Below are positions 11,290 to 23,656 of a DNA stretch of 23,656 nt, piece by piece. Each line of letters begins with the position of its first letter. The stretch's first letter is position 1. Origin of the DNA: Pelargonium cotyledonis (taxonomy: Eukaryota > Streptophyta > Magnoliopsida > Geraniales > Geraniaceae); contig JAYMTA010000852.1 of NCBI GenBank assembly GCA_036897625.1, positions 1 through 23,656 of the forward strand, written 5' to 3'. The translations under genes and the position numbers were made by a program. The notes under the pieces are model-generated. The model worked only from the letters and a program-made list of their open reading frames with translations, searched no databases and was not told the DNA's origin.

Positions 11290-13036
11290 ATGACTGCTGA
11301 AGACAAGAAACGACAACGTTTTAGGCACTTTCCAAAGTTTACAGAAAGAGCCAATCAGCCAAGGCCAAAGGTGATGGAGGGACCAGATGTGCAAATAATA
11401 AAAATTATTCTGATAATTACAAGAAAGACCTCTAAGTATGCCCGGAAATACTTAATTGTCCAAAAGAGTCTTTCACTGCACTGGACACCCTTCGTTTTAA
11501 CTCTCCCAGTTGGTAACTTTGTCAATGTTTCCATCATAATGACAATTTTACCCATACTCTCATTTTAGTTTTTTAAAAAATGATCCAGTTTGATCCATAA
11601 CGCCCTCATACGGTCCAACGTGATTGGACCTACCAACAATCTTAGTGCAACTAAACGCCCTCATACCTCTTGACGCAACTCGAAGACACCAAACATGCCT
11701 GAACTTCCTAAATCAGATCGACTTCACCCAATGTGCTCATACCTCTAGTTGTAGCCTGAAGTGGCCATGAACGCTCGAGGTTTCCTCAAGCCCTTAAAAT
11801 CTCCCAAATAGCCTACCAAATTAAGGGAAGACCTGATTGATGGATTGGTGTATTCTTTCGAGATATTCCAACGTCCTCCAAGTGCTACCCATGTCATCAG
11901 GAATCCACCACAATGTCATCCTAAGAAAATATGACATTACCACTATCTCATCATGATAATATTTTGTCAAGCTCCTCGCGATTCTTCCAAACAAGCAACT
12001 AACGGAGAAAAATTATAGTGAAACAAATCAAGTCTATACACTTTGCATCCGAGAAAATTGTTAGGGTCATGACTCCTATACCCCACCAATCAATTCTCCC
12101 TCTACTATGCTCGGGTTTATACTAACGGTTGTTTTCGTTAATTTTAGGTCATAGAACCTCATTCTGCCTCCGTCTCACAAGATCCAAACCAATAATCCGT
12201 CACAAGACCTCAATATTTAACCATAGGACGTGTACAAAAAACCATGTTGTGACATTGTTTCGAGATCACATGCTATTGCTACATGTGTTGTACACCTTGG
12301 CATGCATCTATGACACTTAAAAAATCATCTGCTGTTTGATTCTGTCTCGTGAGCATTGGTGACGCAGACATGTGTTGAGAATTGATGTTTTATGAACTGG
12401 GTTTGCTTGTTCAATCTTATTTTCTGGTATTGTTTACTACATATGCTGATTTTCTGCTTTTAATTTTTCATCTTCTTCATCTCCTACTTCTTCCATATTG
12501 GTAACGGAGAATCAAATTCGAATACTTGAGTATCAAACTCTAAATTCAACAAAGAATTGATATTGGGTTCTAGATTATCATGGCACTTGTTATTGTTCAA
12601 TCGACATTTTTACAATTTACATACACAATGTGATCATATGCAGTTAGAAGTGTAGTATATGCCATCTGAACTGCCAGCAAATCACCAGAGAGGTTCCATC
12701 AGAATCAAGTCCCAAACAACACGAGATAGGCTCGAAGAGATCGAGTAGATGTAGTCCAGTCCGGTTGCATCTAAAACGACAATTATATATAATAGAGTTG
12801 ATGTTATCGTTGAATACTTTTCCAAGGACAACAAGCAGTATTGCAAATCATAGACTTGGAATGAAAGAGACGAAAGCAACAATGATTTACAACAAACTTC
12901 TATCGTGTATACAACAAACCATCGAAACATTCAAAATCATTGTCTGAAGTAAGAGCTGGCTAAGGATTAGATTATGGAGTTCCAAGTTCCAACAAGGAAA
13001 AAAATGCTAGACTCCATTCTATTCTTGATAAACAAA
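11290..13036. other. Intergenic: eIF2-alpha upstream region and MINPP downstream region
   Basis: No open frame here resembles a known protein. The word CGCCCTCATAC occurs at 11601 and again 55 bp later, with a weaker third copy near 11735. A 7-bp stem (GGTCCAA/TTGGACC) with a 5-base loop lies at 11612-11630. Base composition around 11560-12320 is richer in C than the flanks. This may be old repeat-derived DNA, but no terminal repeats or known family could be found. The right end should include the MINPP 3' UTR. Confidence 0.4.
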
Positions 13037-16000
13037 CTATAAATCGGCTTTGTTGGAAGATGATGTGTCACTATACTCAAGAGCAGATAAAAGCCAGCTG
13101 AAAAATGACTTCTTACTTGAAGGTTCTTGCTTTACCGTGCAGAGCGAAGTGTAGTCGTGCTTCAAATGAGGAGCAACTATTCTTTCCTGAAAGACGAACA
13201 TAAGGTTATACAATGACCGTTAACCAAAAAACATATTTTCAATAAATATTTTGAGCACTTATTGTATAGTACCTTGAAAAGTTCAAATGGACAGAAGTCA
13301 GCATTGTTACATCCCTGTTCACGAAAGTGCAAAACTTTATTATTCATGAAATGTATATAAAACAAGAGAGAAAAAGGAGCTTCCCGATAATACACAGAAG
13401 TAGAGGCTTACAGGCATTGGAACCGGGTGTTCATTGTGCAATACTTGCACAAAGTACTTGCTCGAGGAGTTTGCTGGGCAGCTATATAGAACCAGCATAT
13501 TATTCCCTGCAAATGGGGCCACAGCGCTGCCCATCCAATTTCTCTTCTGGGGCGGCTTAGGAGGGTGCTCCAAGGGCTGTTCTTTTTGTATTTTCTGGAA
13601 TTCTGAAAATTTCAGAAGATATAGACTATTAAGAAGACAGCATATAGCAGACACCACACACAAGGTAATATAATATAATGCGGAAACACATTTATAAATC
13701 CATAACTAAAAACTAACCAGAGCCTTCAAGAAATAGACCAAGCAGACATGAAAATGGCACCACTGTTTCTGCGTGTGCAAATCTAAGTCTAGCTTTTTCG
13801 TAGCTGCCAGGGACATGTTTCTCTGCAAGAGTACAAGACAAAATATAAAGGCAAAACAAAGTTATGCCTAAATACTTTTGCAATCGTATCACTTTAAGAG
13901 GTCATTGCAAGCAAGAAAATTGGACCAAGTTTTATTTTACCCTCAATAGCCTTGATGGCATCCTCCATTGACTGAAGAACATCTTCAAGCAACAGCACTC
14001 CCATACGATAGTTTAGTGATTCACCATAACCTTTTAGAACAAAGGCCTCAAGATCATCTGTCCATTCCAGTAAAGCAACCTAACAGGTACATATATACAA
14101 TGCAAGTTAAAAGGCATGACATATGTGATTCTCAAACTACATTTCTTAATTAGCACAATAAGTTTTCTATATATTAATATCCATTATCTCATATAAACAA
14201 GGATACAAAACCTGCATAAAAAAAAAAAACATATTTACTCTATCCATATTCATAAATAATAAAAGCAGTGAATTAGTTAATAAAACAATTTACATCGTGC
14301 ATAGCGTGTAGACTCATTATAAGGAAAACCTTGCAGAAGCATATGACTACATAACACTAAATCCACCAATCATATGTATTTTTTTAGACCCATGTACCTC
14401 AGGAGGGAGGAAAAGACCACAAGCTTGATCAGTTATCTCCAATAGTGAAGCCTCCTGCCATAATAAAATACCAAAATTAGAACTGCAAATAGAGTCATTC
14501 TCGACTGGATTCTAGTTAAGAGGGGAATGATTAATATGGTAATGAAAAATAAAAAGACATTTTGTAATCACCTGCTTGCAGAGAAACCAGAGAGAAGCAG
14601 TGTCTTGCTTTGTAAAGTTAAGTTCATAGCGCCTCACTAATGCAGAGGTAATTTCATCCAAGATAGGTTCCTTAAGTTCATGGACAGAAGGTTCCCGATT
14701 TTTTCTAAACGTCTGCATTAACAAATTAAGCAAAACAATTTTATAGCAGCTGTGCTGGCATAAAAATCCATGCTCAGCCAAAAATTTCCTGTAGTCCATT
14801 CACTTTAAATAACTAACAACTTACACCTTTAACTAAAACTGGCAAAACATGGATACCGAGAATGACAAATTTTCTCTCACAAATAGAACAGAAGAAACAT
14901 GAAATCATACATTTTTATTTATTTGAAAAGGAGACGTCAAGTTCACGGAAGAACAATACACAGAAGTAAATGCAAGTTGGAAGTATCATAAGACAAAAGG
15001 ATAGGCAAAATTGATGCAGAAGATGGTGCCAGGAACAATTTACTATGGGAAGGTATTGTTTACTGGACATCCTGTAACAAAGAATTTTTTTGGTAAAGGA
15101 GACACATTTGCACATGCATTAATATTTTTTATGAAATCTAAAATAATCATGTGCCCCAATAAGGGAGAGGTTCTGAGGAGTAGGACACTCATGAGTCATG
15201 GATGACCAACTTAATAATCATATGTATTTCTCTTCAGTAGATATCATAGTGCTCCTAAACACATTTACAGACTGGGCTCGAGCATATTAAAATTTAACAC
15301 CAGTATAAAAGATAAATATGCACGTGCATTTTAAATTTTGAAAGAAGGGACACCAGTACCTTATAATTTTCACAGCAGTCATAAAACCTCAGCAAAGTAT
15401 CACTTGCCCGGCTTTCACTTGTAACAGCAAAAGCTCGATTTCTCCCTGGCCCTAGAGTTCCTCTCTCACTGAATAGACCAATGCCAAATGCCACAGCGCT
15501 AGCCGATGCCCGAGGAACCTAACCAATTGAAAAGAGAAATATATTTAACTTCATAAAGTCCACACATACAACTGAAGAAAAATCATTATCCTAGTAAGAG
15601 AAAGGTATATAACTGATGGGATATTTACACATTCACAAATAAAACTTAAACAGGGTAGCAAAGAACAGAGCACATATCATAAAACATAAAATTAACCCTG
15701 ACATCAATACTACAACAGAATCAGGTTGCCGTAAAATTTCACAAGTATTGCACCTAATTAAGAAAAATAGACAGCATCCCACTAACCTGAGTTGCCTTTA
15801 TCGTATATATGTCTGGGTGGTATTCATCGTTAAATAGATTTGGAAACCTTTCTCTGGTTCTTATTCCAAGATGATATAATTCTTCCTCTCCTTTTTTAAT
15901 CAATTCTCCACCCTTCAACTTTCCTTTCCAGGGAGATTTCCAACCTTGGAACCAGGCAGGAACTTTCTTTAGAGACAATTTTTTCTCTTCTGCATTATTA

Positions 16001-17520
16001 AGAAGCACTTCTAAACGAGTAGCCAAACTATCTAATTCTCTCATTCGCTTCTTGGTAGGTGAGCGAGTTCCATGCCTTGCCTGCAAATGCAAAGTCATAT
16101 ATAAATATAAATTTATCTTCTTCTTTTTACTGATTTATGAAACATGGTTTTTACTTTTTATGACACTTCAATTTACATGTTTAGAGACCCTTAGAAGAAA
16201 TTCCATATTAACTTCCCAAATAACAGAGAAATGCAACAAAAGAAGACAATTTTGCTGAATGTAGATGAATTATAACAAATGTAAAATAAACAGTAGATGT
16301 AAATTGTAAATCAACAGTACATAAGAAAAATTGAATGCCAGCTTCAGTTAATTGACCCTGACAAAAAAGATGCTCAGCATGCATCAATAATTCAGCAATA
16401 GCTGAACACCAGGGATGGTGTGTACACAGTTAATTCCTGAATTTTCTTGAACTGCATAAGTATGACCAATCTGCTCACAGAGATTTGCTAATTGAGGTTA
16501 TTCTAACTATACATATAGACATTATATCTAGAACTAATGCTTAGTCTGTTCTCTGATTTGGCAACTTTTAAGCCCTATGGAGAACAACTCAGCATAACAA
16601 TCAGTTAAATATAGGCACATGCAAGATGATAAAGTATTAGGCAAAACTGATGAAGTGAAAAAACTAGAACTATGGTGATACATTAACCAAGTTGGTTACT
16701 GGTTTGCTCTTCAGATATTAATTCTATGTCCTTGTTTTTTTGCTAGTATACACTTCGAAATTTATTTATCAATATACTATATGCATGTTTGCTATGATAT
16801 AGGTAAAAAAGGACGGTAAGCAAATGCACATTAGCAATAAGAAACAAAACTGAAAAAGATACCACAAGATTTAAGTGGATAGGAGTACATCCACCAGGTA
16901 TCTCCGAAGGAACAAATGAATTGTCAGCTACATCTTTAACAGCACCATACCTGCACAGAAAGAAATAAGAACCAATCTATAAGTAGCCAACAATACAGAC
17001 CTCATTGTGTGCTCAAATTTCAGCAAAACTCAAATCGCTGGAAATGTGACAAAAACTCACAAATGCACAAGCCGCAGCCTAATTTCTATGCATTTTTAAA
17101 TAATAATAAACTGCATTTTTAAATAATAATAAACTGAATCTCAATTCAGTTCCTTATATTGTGGTATATAACAGGAGCTCAAATACAGACATTACAAAAC
17201 GAGAAATTAAAAATTACACATCCTGTTACTGAAAATTCACCCCCCCTTTAAACAAAACCCCCCCCGCCGCAAAATAGGGCGCGAGATCAGACGATCAGTC
17301 TCAACAACACCGTTCGTTTCAGTTTTGAAATGGAAAATCAAATCAAATCAAATCAAAGTAATACTTAAATCACGAAACGGATTGAGCATGCGAACCTCGT
17401 TACGGTGGAGAGATGTTGCCGGACGTCGAAACCTTGTTCGGCGGCGACTGAAAGAGCGCACACAACCAAGATCATCACCAGAAGAGCAGCCATGGTAGCC
17501 TCCACCTCCAGCTTTCTCAT
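13037..17520 (-). CDS. MINPP1: Multiple inositol polyphosphate phosphatase (histidine acid phosphatase, phytase-like)
   Basis: Eleven exons keep phase: 17520-17396, 16950-16863, 16080-15787, 15518-15360, 14712-14572, 14454-14398, 14079-13941, 13822-13718, 13602-13412, 13314-13273, 13186-13037 (496 aa). MINPP enzymes remove phosphates from inositol hexakisphosphate and lower inositol phosphates. The catalytic RHGTRSPT block starts at about residue 73. The proton-donor triplet HAE, diagnostic of MINPP, lies at about residues 351-353 in RFAHAETVVPF. A hydrophobic signal peptide (MAALLVMILVVCALSVAA) indicates entry to the secretory pathway. The first ATG (17520) has A at -3. A second in-frame ATG (17493, ACCATGGCT) would give 487 aa and a more standard signal peptide, and is a real alternative. 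The C-terminus is NKADL, weakly like an ER-retrieval signal. The family call is firm. Confidence 0.94.
17089..17134 (-). repeat. Perfect 23-bp tandem duplication in MINPP intron 1
   Basis: Two adjacent identical 23-bp units, each starting TGCATTTTTAAATAATAATA on the plus strand, lie inside intron 1. Their identity suggests a recent slippage event. Confidence 0.8.
17337..17356 (-). repeat. Short AATCA pentamer run in MINPP intron 1
   Basis: About four AATCA units on the plus strand lie just downstream of the exon 1 donor. Nearby are C-rich homopolymer patches near 17241 and 17260. These are simple repeats with no evident function. Confidence 0.6.
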
Positions 17521-17754
17521 CTTTCTTGGGAAATAAACCAAAGAACGAAGCAGAGGAAGGAATATATGCTATGAAACGGTGCCGTACGGAGTGTCGCACC
17601 GTCACGGTCTTGCTTGTCCCTGGTCTGGTTTGCGAGAACTTGTAAGACCGACGAACCGTAAAAATGAATCGGACGGCTATAAGTTAAAGATCGAGAAGCT
17701 GATGTAACACAACCAATCTCATGTTGGCACGTCGCACATAACATTGATTTTAAA

Positions 17755-17865
17755 TGGGCTGTTTGGCCCAAAACCTATAGCGAAGATGGGCCCATTTGGG
17801 TCCAAATAAGGCCCAAAAGAGAAACACATTCCGGCCCAAGTATCTCCTTCCTACTACTAGGGTTT
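17755..17865 (+). promoter_or_regulatory. Site II cluster plus telo-box in the MINPP/eS4 divergent promoter
   Basis: Site II-type words (TGGGCY or its complement) occur at 17755-17760, 17765-17770, 17787-17794 (the palindrome TGGGCCCA), 17810-17815 and 17833-17838. A telo-box core in reverse orientation (TAGGGTTT) follows at 17858-17865. Site II (TCP-type) motifs near a telo-box are the known arrangement in plant ribosomal protein promoters. The cluster lies 119-230 bp upstream of the eS4 ATG and also upstream of the divergent MINPP gene. Confidence 0.75.
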
Positions 17866-17873
17866 GGGAAGGG

Positions 17874-17880
17874 TTATAAT
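17874..17880 (+). promoter_or_regulatory. Candidate TATA-like element of eS4
   Basis: TTATAAT is followed about 10 bp later by a CT-rich patch typical of ribosomal protein leaders. Many plant ribosomal protein promoters lack a TATA box, so this is tentative. Confidence 0.35.
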
Positions 17881-17983
17881 TGAGCTCTCTCTCTATTGAG
17901 CCACCACTAGTCAGGGAGAAGAAGAAGCAGAGCAGAGGAGGCTCAGCTGCTGCACCAGAGATCGCCGAGCTCGAAATCCCAAA

Positions 17984-20277
<2,294 letters not shown>

Positions 20278-21512
20278 ATCATCATCCCAAAGTCCATCCC
20301 CATCTGTTATGCAGACTTGTTTGATGGAATATTTTGTAGTGATTTCCTGTTAGCTTGTGGATTTGCACCCAGTTTTGTGGCTTGTTTCTTATGATTGATC
20401 CTAGAATTTTTATTGTTGCTAAACCATCTTAAATTTTATGGTATGTTGGATGGAAAATTTACTTTAATGCCAACGTTTTTTTATTATCTTGGTCCTTGGA
20501 ACACATATGTATGTGATGGATTATTTGGTAATTGAGATGTGTGCTGATAGTTCTGGATAATTTGCAGCACATTCTGTAAGTGTGAGGCCCATATGGGATT
20601 TTTGGACTAGAGGATATGTATTGGACAACTACTACAAGTACTGTTCCCATGGTTTTTAGCTTGTCATTTTCTTATACTCAACTCTTAAAATTTGTGTTAT
20701 TTGTGATTATTTTTCCAACATTTATGTACTTATGTTGTTGAAACAAGGCACTAAAGAAGTATAAATTTGAAGCCATCACTTCCTATGCCTCCAAGATCCT
20801 CATTCCCTTAAATTCAAAGGACTTGGCAAACGCCAGCTAAAGCTCTAGTTGTAAAACTATTCTTTAAAGTTCTTGACTCCTTAAACTGTGCTTCTATATT
20901 TTACTAATTGAACCGTCCCAATTCATTGTAGGACCCAGCCATACGAGAAGGATTCCATGAAAAAAAAAAAAAAAAAATTCTTCAATGTGACAAGAACAAG
21001 TGTCCGGTCTCTAGAAGTCTCATCGATCTTATCAAGTAATGGCAGGCACCAAATATTTTATAAGTTTATGGTACTAATCCAATCTGATGAGACAACTAAT
21101 CTTGATTAAATAAATGTGTACATGTTGGGGACGAAATTGACTGACACAAATTTGCAGATGGGCGATGAAGAATGAATGGTCATAAACTCGGGTCAATTCT
21201 GAAATCCTTATCAGATTCCATGGTGCATTATAGTTTGATTAGAGATGAGAATAAAGTTGAATAGAAAAGAGAATAAAGTAAACATAGATTTTGATAGATA
21301 TAAAGACACATCCACATGATGAACTGTAACAAACTTGACAAACCAGAACCTTAAAGAAACATAGTAACTGTCTTAAATCATCAACAAGACTTCAGCTAAT
21401 CTAAAACCCTTAAGTCATCTAATTGAGGAAGTCCTAATGCAAAACAACACATAAAACTAAAACCCTAAAAAGTAAACCTAATTCCCATCATCCAGCAAAA
21501 ACTATGCAGCAG
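20278..21512. other. Convergent intergenic region between eS4 and ferritin
   Basis: The left edge should hold the eS4 3' UTR and the right edge the ferritin 3' UTR. A run of 18 A lies at 20960-20977. No open frame of note, RNA gene or terminal repeat was recognised. Telo-box-like AACCCTAAA words near 21464 lie downstream of the ferritin stop and so are unlikely to be promoter elements of that gene. Confidence 0.5.
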
Positions 21513-23007
21513 CTAAGCCTCCTCCAGCAGCATCTTGTCAAAGTGCCACGCTCCTGAAAAATGGATCAAAAACATAGTTAGAGAAGTCCATTGATTGATA
21601 AGCAAGGAAAAGAAATGCACGAGTAGAATGGAAATTATGAGCCCAATACCATGTCCCTTGCCGACTCTCCTCAGCTGAGCAACATATTCGGAAATCTTCT
21701 TGATGGCTTCAACCTATAGAAGAAACAAATGGCAAACCAATCTCAATACATTTTATCAATCAAACAAAGAACCAAGTTTTAACAAGAATGTAAACATAAC
21801 AAATGCGCTTCACCTGCTCAGCTAAGAACTCGCTTTCAACATAATCAGCCAACTGAACATCATTGTTCCTATCCGCAACCTATTGTTCAAACACAATGTT
21901 ACTACTCAATTGTTTGATCAATAAATTACGATAATCGACATTGTTAGGAGTGACGGTAGCTTACTCTATGCAAGTTCAAAAGCTTCTCATTAACTAGCTT
22001 CTCCAGAGACAAAGCAAGTTCCATTGCTAAACAAAACAAAAGGAGCAAAAGGAAAGGAAAAAAAAAACACATCACAATAATGAGCAAAGTAAAAAACTTA
22101 ATGAACAATCACAACAAATGTGTATCCCCAAAACTCACCATACAGAGCATCTCCTTTCTCAGGATGATCAAACTCGGAAAGAGGCATCACTATGGACTGA
22201 AGCTTCACTTTCCCACCTCGTTTGTTCTGAGAGTTAAATAACAAAACTTTGTAAATTTGTAAACACGTTTCAAGCTTCTAATCAGAAACCACCATCAATA
22301 AAAACACAAATGCCAAGAAACAAACACCTGGTATTCCATGAACGCCTCAGCATGGTCCCTCTCTTCTTCACTCGATTCCTTGAAAAACCTACACACAACA
22401 AAAGTGAGTAACACATTAAACAGTCATCCTAAGAAACTAAATTGAACACAAAAAGTGGCAATTTTTCAAAAGCCTTACTTAGCGAGGCCCTTGAGTGCGA
22501 CGTTGTCCCTATCAAAATAGGCAAACATAGCATGGTACACATACGAGACATTGTACTCCACACTGCAAAAATCGTCACAGATTTCTCAGAAATTGAAGGA
22601 ACAGAAATCAAATACAATCAAGATCGACAGATACGATTCAATTCAAAACAAAAAACGAAACCGAAAACCGACTTGATCTGCTCGTTGATTGCGGCCTCGC
22701 ACTCATCGGTGTACTTCTGGCGAGCGAGAGAGACATGCGGAGAATGGGGAACGAGACTGAGCTCCTTCTTCACCTCCTCGAAGGGCTCGAAAACGACGCC
22801 GCTCAGGGGGCGGCTGTTCGGCTCCTTGGAGGCGCAGACGAAGAACCCGCTCCCATTACCGGCGGTGGAGGGTCGAAGATTCGAGAACAGAGAGGCAGAG
22901 GAGCTCAACGGAGCAGGCGAGAACGAAGACGAAACAGAGGACAAGAGATTGTCTCCGCGAGAGGCGAGGAGCGAGAACGAAGGAGCAGCCTTGAGAGTGA
23001 GAGACAT
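21513..23007 (-). CDS. FER: Plastid ferritin (H-type iron storage protein)
   Basis: Eight exons keep phase: 23007-22673, 22562-22479, 22388-22328, 22226-22139, 22026-21965, 21879-21814, 21713-21650, 21553-21513 (266 aa). Eight exons is the usual plant ferritin structure. Residues 1 to about 55 are a Ser-rich transit peptide, followed by the plant-specific extension (about 59-90). The four-helix ferritin domain begins near [18 protein letters not shown]. Ferroxidase residues are all present: Glu114, Tyr121, Glu148, Glu149, His152, the Glu in [10 protein letters not shown] and the Gln in FLAEQVEAIK. The product should assemble as a 24-mer shell in plastids, oxidising Fe(II) and storing iron. 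The protein ends [13 protein letters not shown], typical of plants. A TATA box and an IDRS-like motif lie upstream. Which paralogue (FER1-4) it matches cannot be told by eye. Confidence 0.97.
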
Positions 23008-23010
23008 GGT

Positions 23011-23020
<10 letters not shown>

Positions 23021-23041
<21 letters not shown>

Positions 23042-23042
23042 A
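23021..23042 (-). repeat. (TC)11 microsatellite in the ferritin 5' leader
   Basis: Eleven perfect GA units on the plus strand read as TC on the gene strand, starting 14 bp upstream of the ferritin ATG. The run lies between the TATA box and the start codon and so should be transcribed as 5' UTR. Confidence 0.85.
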
Positions 23043-23090
23043 TGGTGAAATTGCAGAGACTTGGTTTGAAGATTTAGAGAAGATGGAGGG

Positions 23091-23098
23091 TTTATATA
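23091..23098 (-). promoter_or_regulatory. TATA box of the ferritin gene
   Basis: On the gene strand this reads TATATAAA, 84 bp upstream of the ATG. A start site about 30 bp downstream would give a leader of roughly 55 bases made mostly of the TC repeat. Confidence 0.7.
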
Positions 23099-23104
23099 TG
23101 TGGA

Positions 23105-23134
23105 GAAGAGAAGAGAAGAGAAGAGAAGAGAAGA
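23105..23134 (-). repeat. (TCTTC)6 pentanucleotide repeat upstream of the ferritin TATA box
   Basis: Six perfect GAAGA units on the plus strand give a pyrimidine-only stretch on the gene strand immediately upstream of the TATA box. Repeat length may vary between individuals. Confidence 0.85.
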
Positions 23135-23182
23135 GGGATTGTAGTAGTGGCCGTGTGGTTAGGAGGTGACGAGAGTGGGCGC

Positions 23183-23196
23183 GTGGCTGACTCGTG
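23183..23196 (-). promoter_or_regulatory. Iron-dependent regulatory sequence (IDRS)-like element of the ferritin promoter
   Basis: On the gene strand this reads CACGAGTCAGCCAC. It differs at one fixed position from the plant ferritin IDRS consensus as I recall it (CACGAGNCCNCCAC). It lies about 85 bp upstream of the TATA box and 176 bp upstream of the ATG, close to where the element sits in characterised plant ferritin promoters. The IDRS mediates repression of ferritin transcription when iron is low. Confidence 0.72.
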
Positions 23197-23656
23197 GTGG
23201 ATATAGTTGCAGTTTCTATGTACTGATTATTAGCCTTTTTTTTTTTTTTTTTTAAATTTTATAATTTTGATTCCATGTTTTTAAATTTGAGAAAAAAACT
23301 GAATCATTTGAAGATCCTGTTTCGTAAATTAGTTACTGGTTTGATTTTTATTTTTTTATTTTTTCAGTGCAGGTTCGTGTATTTTTGTGATAAAAATTTA
23401 AATAATTATATTAAAATATCCATTTACGTGTATATGTCCGTGTGCAGCAGTAATGGCCAGTACTTTAGTAGGTGCCTCAAATTCAGTAGTTTATGCGAAG
23501 TACAAAATGTAGAGCTTTATGTTTGGACAATGGACTCCAACACAAAAATATGGCGTTCACTGCAATAGATAAATAAGTCGGGTTGAAACGAGTAAACGTA
23601 CACGATTCAACATGTTATGCATGATAAAATTAATACATTTAACTCAATAATAACTA
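23197..23656. other. Distal ferritin upstream sequence, non-coding
   Basis: AT-rich sequence with a T run around 23236-23253. No convincing reading frame, RNA gene or repeat family was seen before the window ends. Confidence 0.5.

Noticed and set aside
10711-11290. Two plus-strand open frames of 110 and 158 codons across eIF2-alpha exon 1
   Set aside because: They are antisense readings of a strongly conserved exon, with no recognisable family features.
12682-12930. An 82-codon minus-strand frame downstream of MINPP as an extra exon or small gene
   Set aside because: It resembles no known family, MINPP already has an in-frame stop at 13039-13037, and the frame is the kind expected by chance in AT-rich sequence.
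20941-20980. The A18 run as a SINE or processed-copy tail
   Set aside because: No tRNA-like A/B boxes, coding remnant or flanking direct repeats were found upstream of it.
22442-23169. Plus-strand open frames of 211 and 144 codons across ferritin exon 1 and its leader
   Set aside because: They are antisense to the ferritin transit peptide and GA repeats; the Arg/Glu-rich composition comes from the repeats.

Overview
The window is nuclear DNA from a flowering plant, most likely a eudicot. It is AT-rich, and its genes have many small GT-AG introns with T-rich acceptors. The products are plant-type: a plastid ferritin with a transit peptide, a plant-only PMT-family Golgi methyltransferase, and a plant PNGase A-like protein. 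I cannot name the species. Exon coordinates were derived by hand: reading phase is kept across every junction and each protein keeps its family motifs, but no transcript data were available.

Layout from left to right. 2-1165 (+): 3' part of a PNGase A-like gene, cut by the window edge. 1527-6330 (-): PMT23-like methyltransferase, 8 exons, 614 aa. 6331-8022: PMT leader and promoter, then downstream sequence of the next gene. 8023-11064 (-): translation initiation factor eIF2-alpha, 7 exons, 344 aa. 11178-13036: gene-poor gap, possibly with decayed repeat. 13037-17520 (-): multiple inositol polyphosphate phosphatase (MINPP, phytase-like), 11 exons, 496 aa. 17521-17983: divergent promoter with a site II/telo-box cluster. 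17984-20277 (+): 40S ribosomal protein eS4, 5 exons, 262 aa, with a first coding exon that is only the ATG. 20278-21512: convergent gap. 21513-23007 (-): plastid ferritin, 8 exons, 266 aa. 23008-23656: ferritin leader and promoter, with a TATA box and a 13-of-14 match to the iron-dependent regulatory sequence (IDRS) consensus as I recall it, then non-coding AT-rich DNA.

The genes are ordinary housekeeping and metabolic loci and do not form a cluster or operon-like system. Two links are worth noting. The two translation genes (eIF2-alpha and eS4) both carry telo-box motifs near their start sites. MINPP, which acts on inositol phosphates, shares a short divergent intergenic region with eS4. The main curiosities are regulatory or structural: the ferritin IDRS, the ATG-only exon, a 32-bp T tract next to a splice acceptor, a degenerate tandem repeat filling half of one intron, and a palindromic MITE-like insert in the eS4 first intron. 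I found no undescribed biological system.
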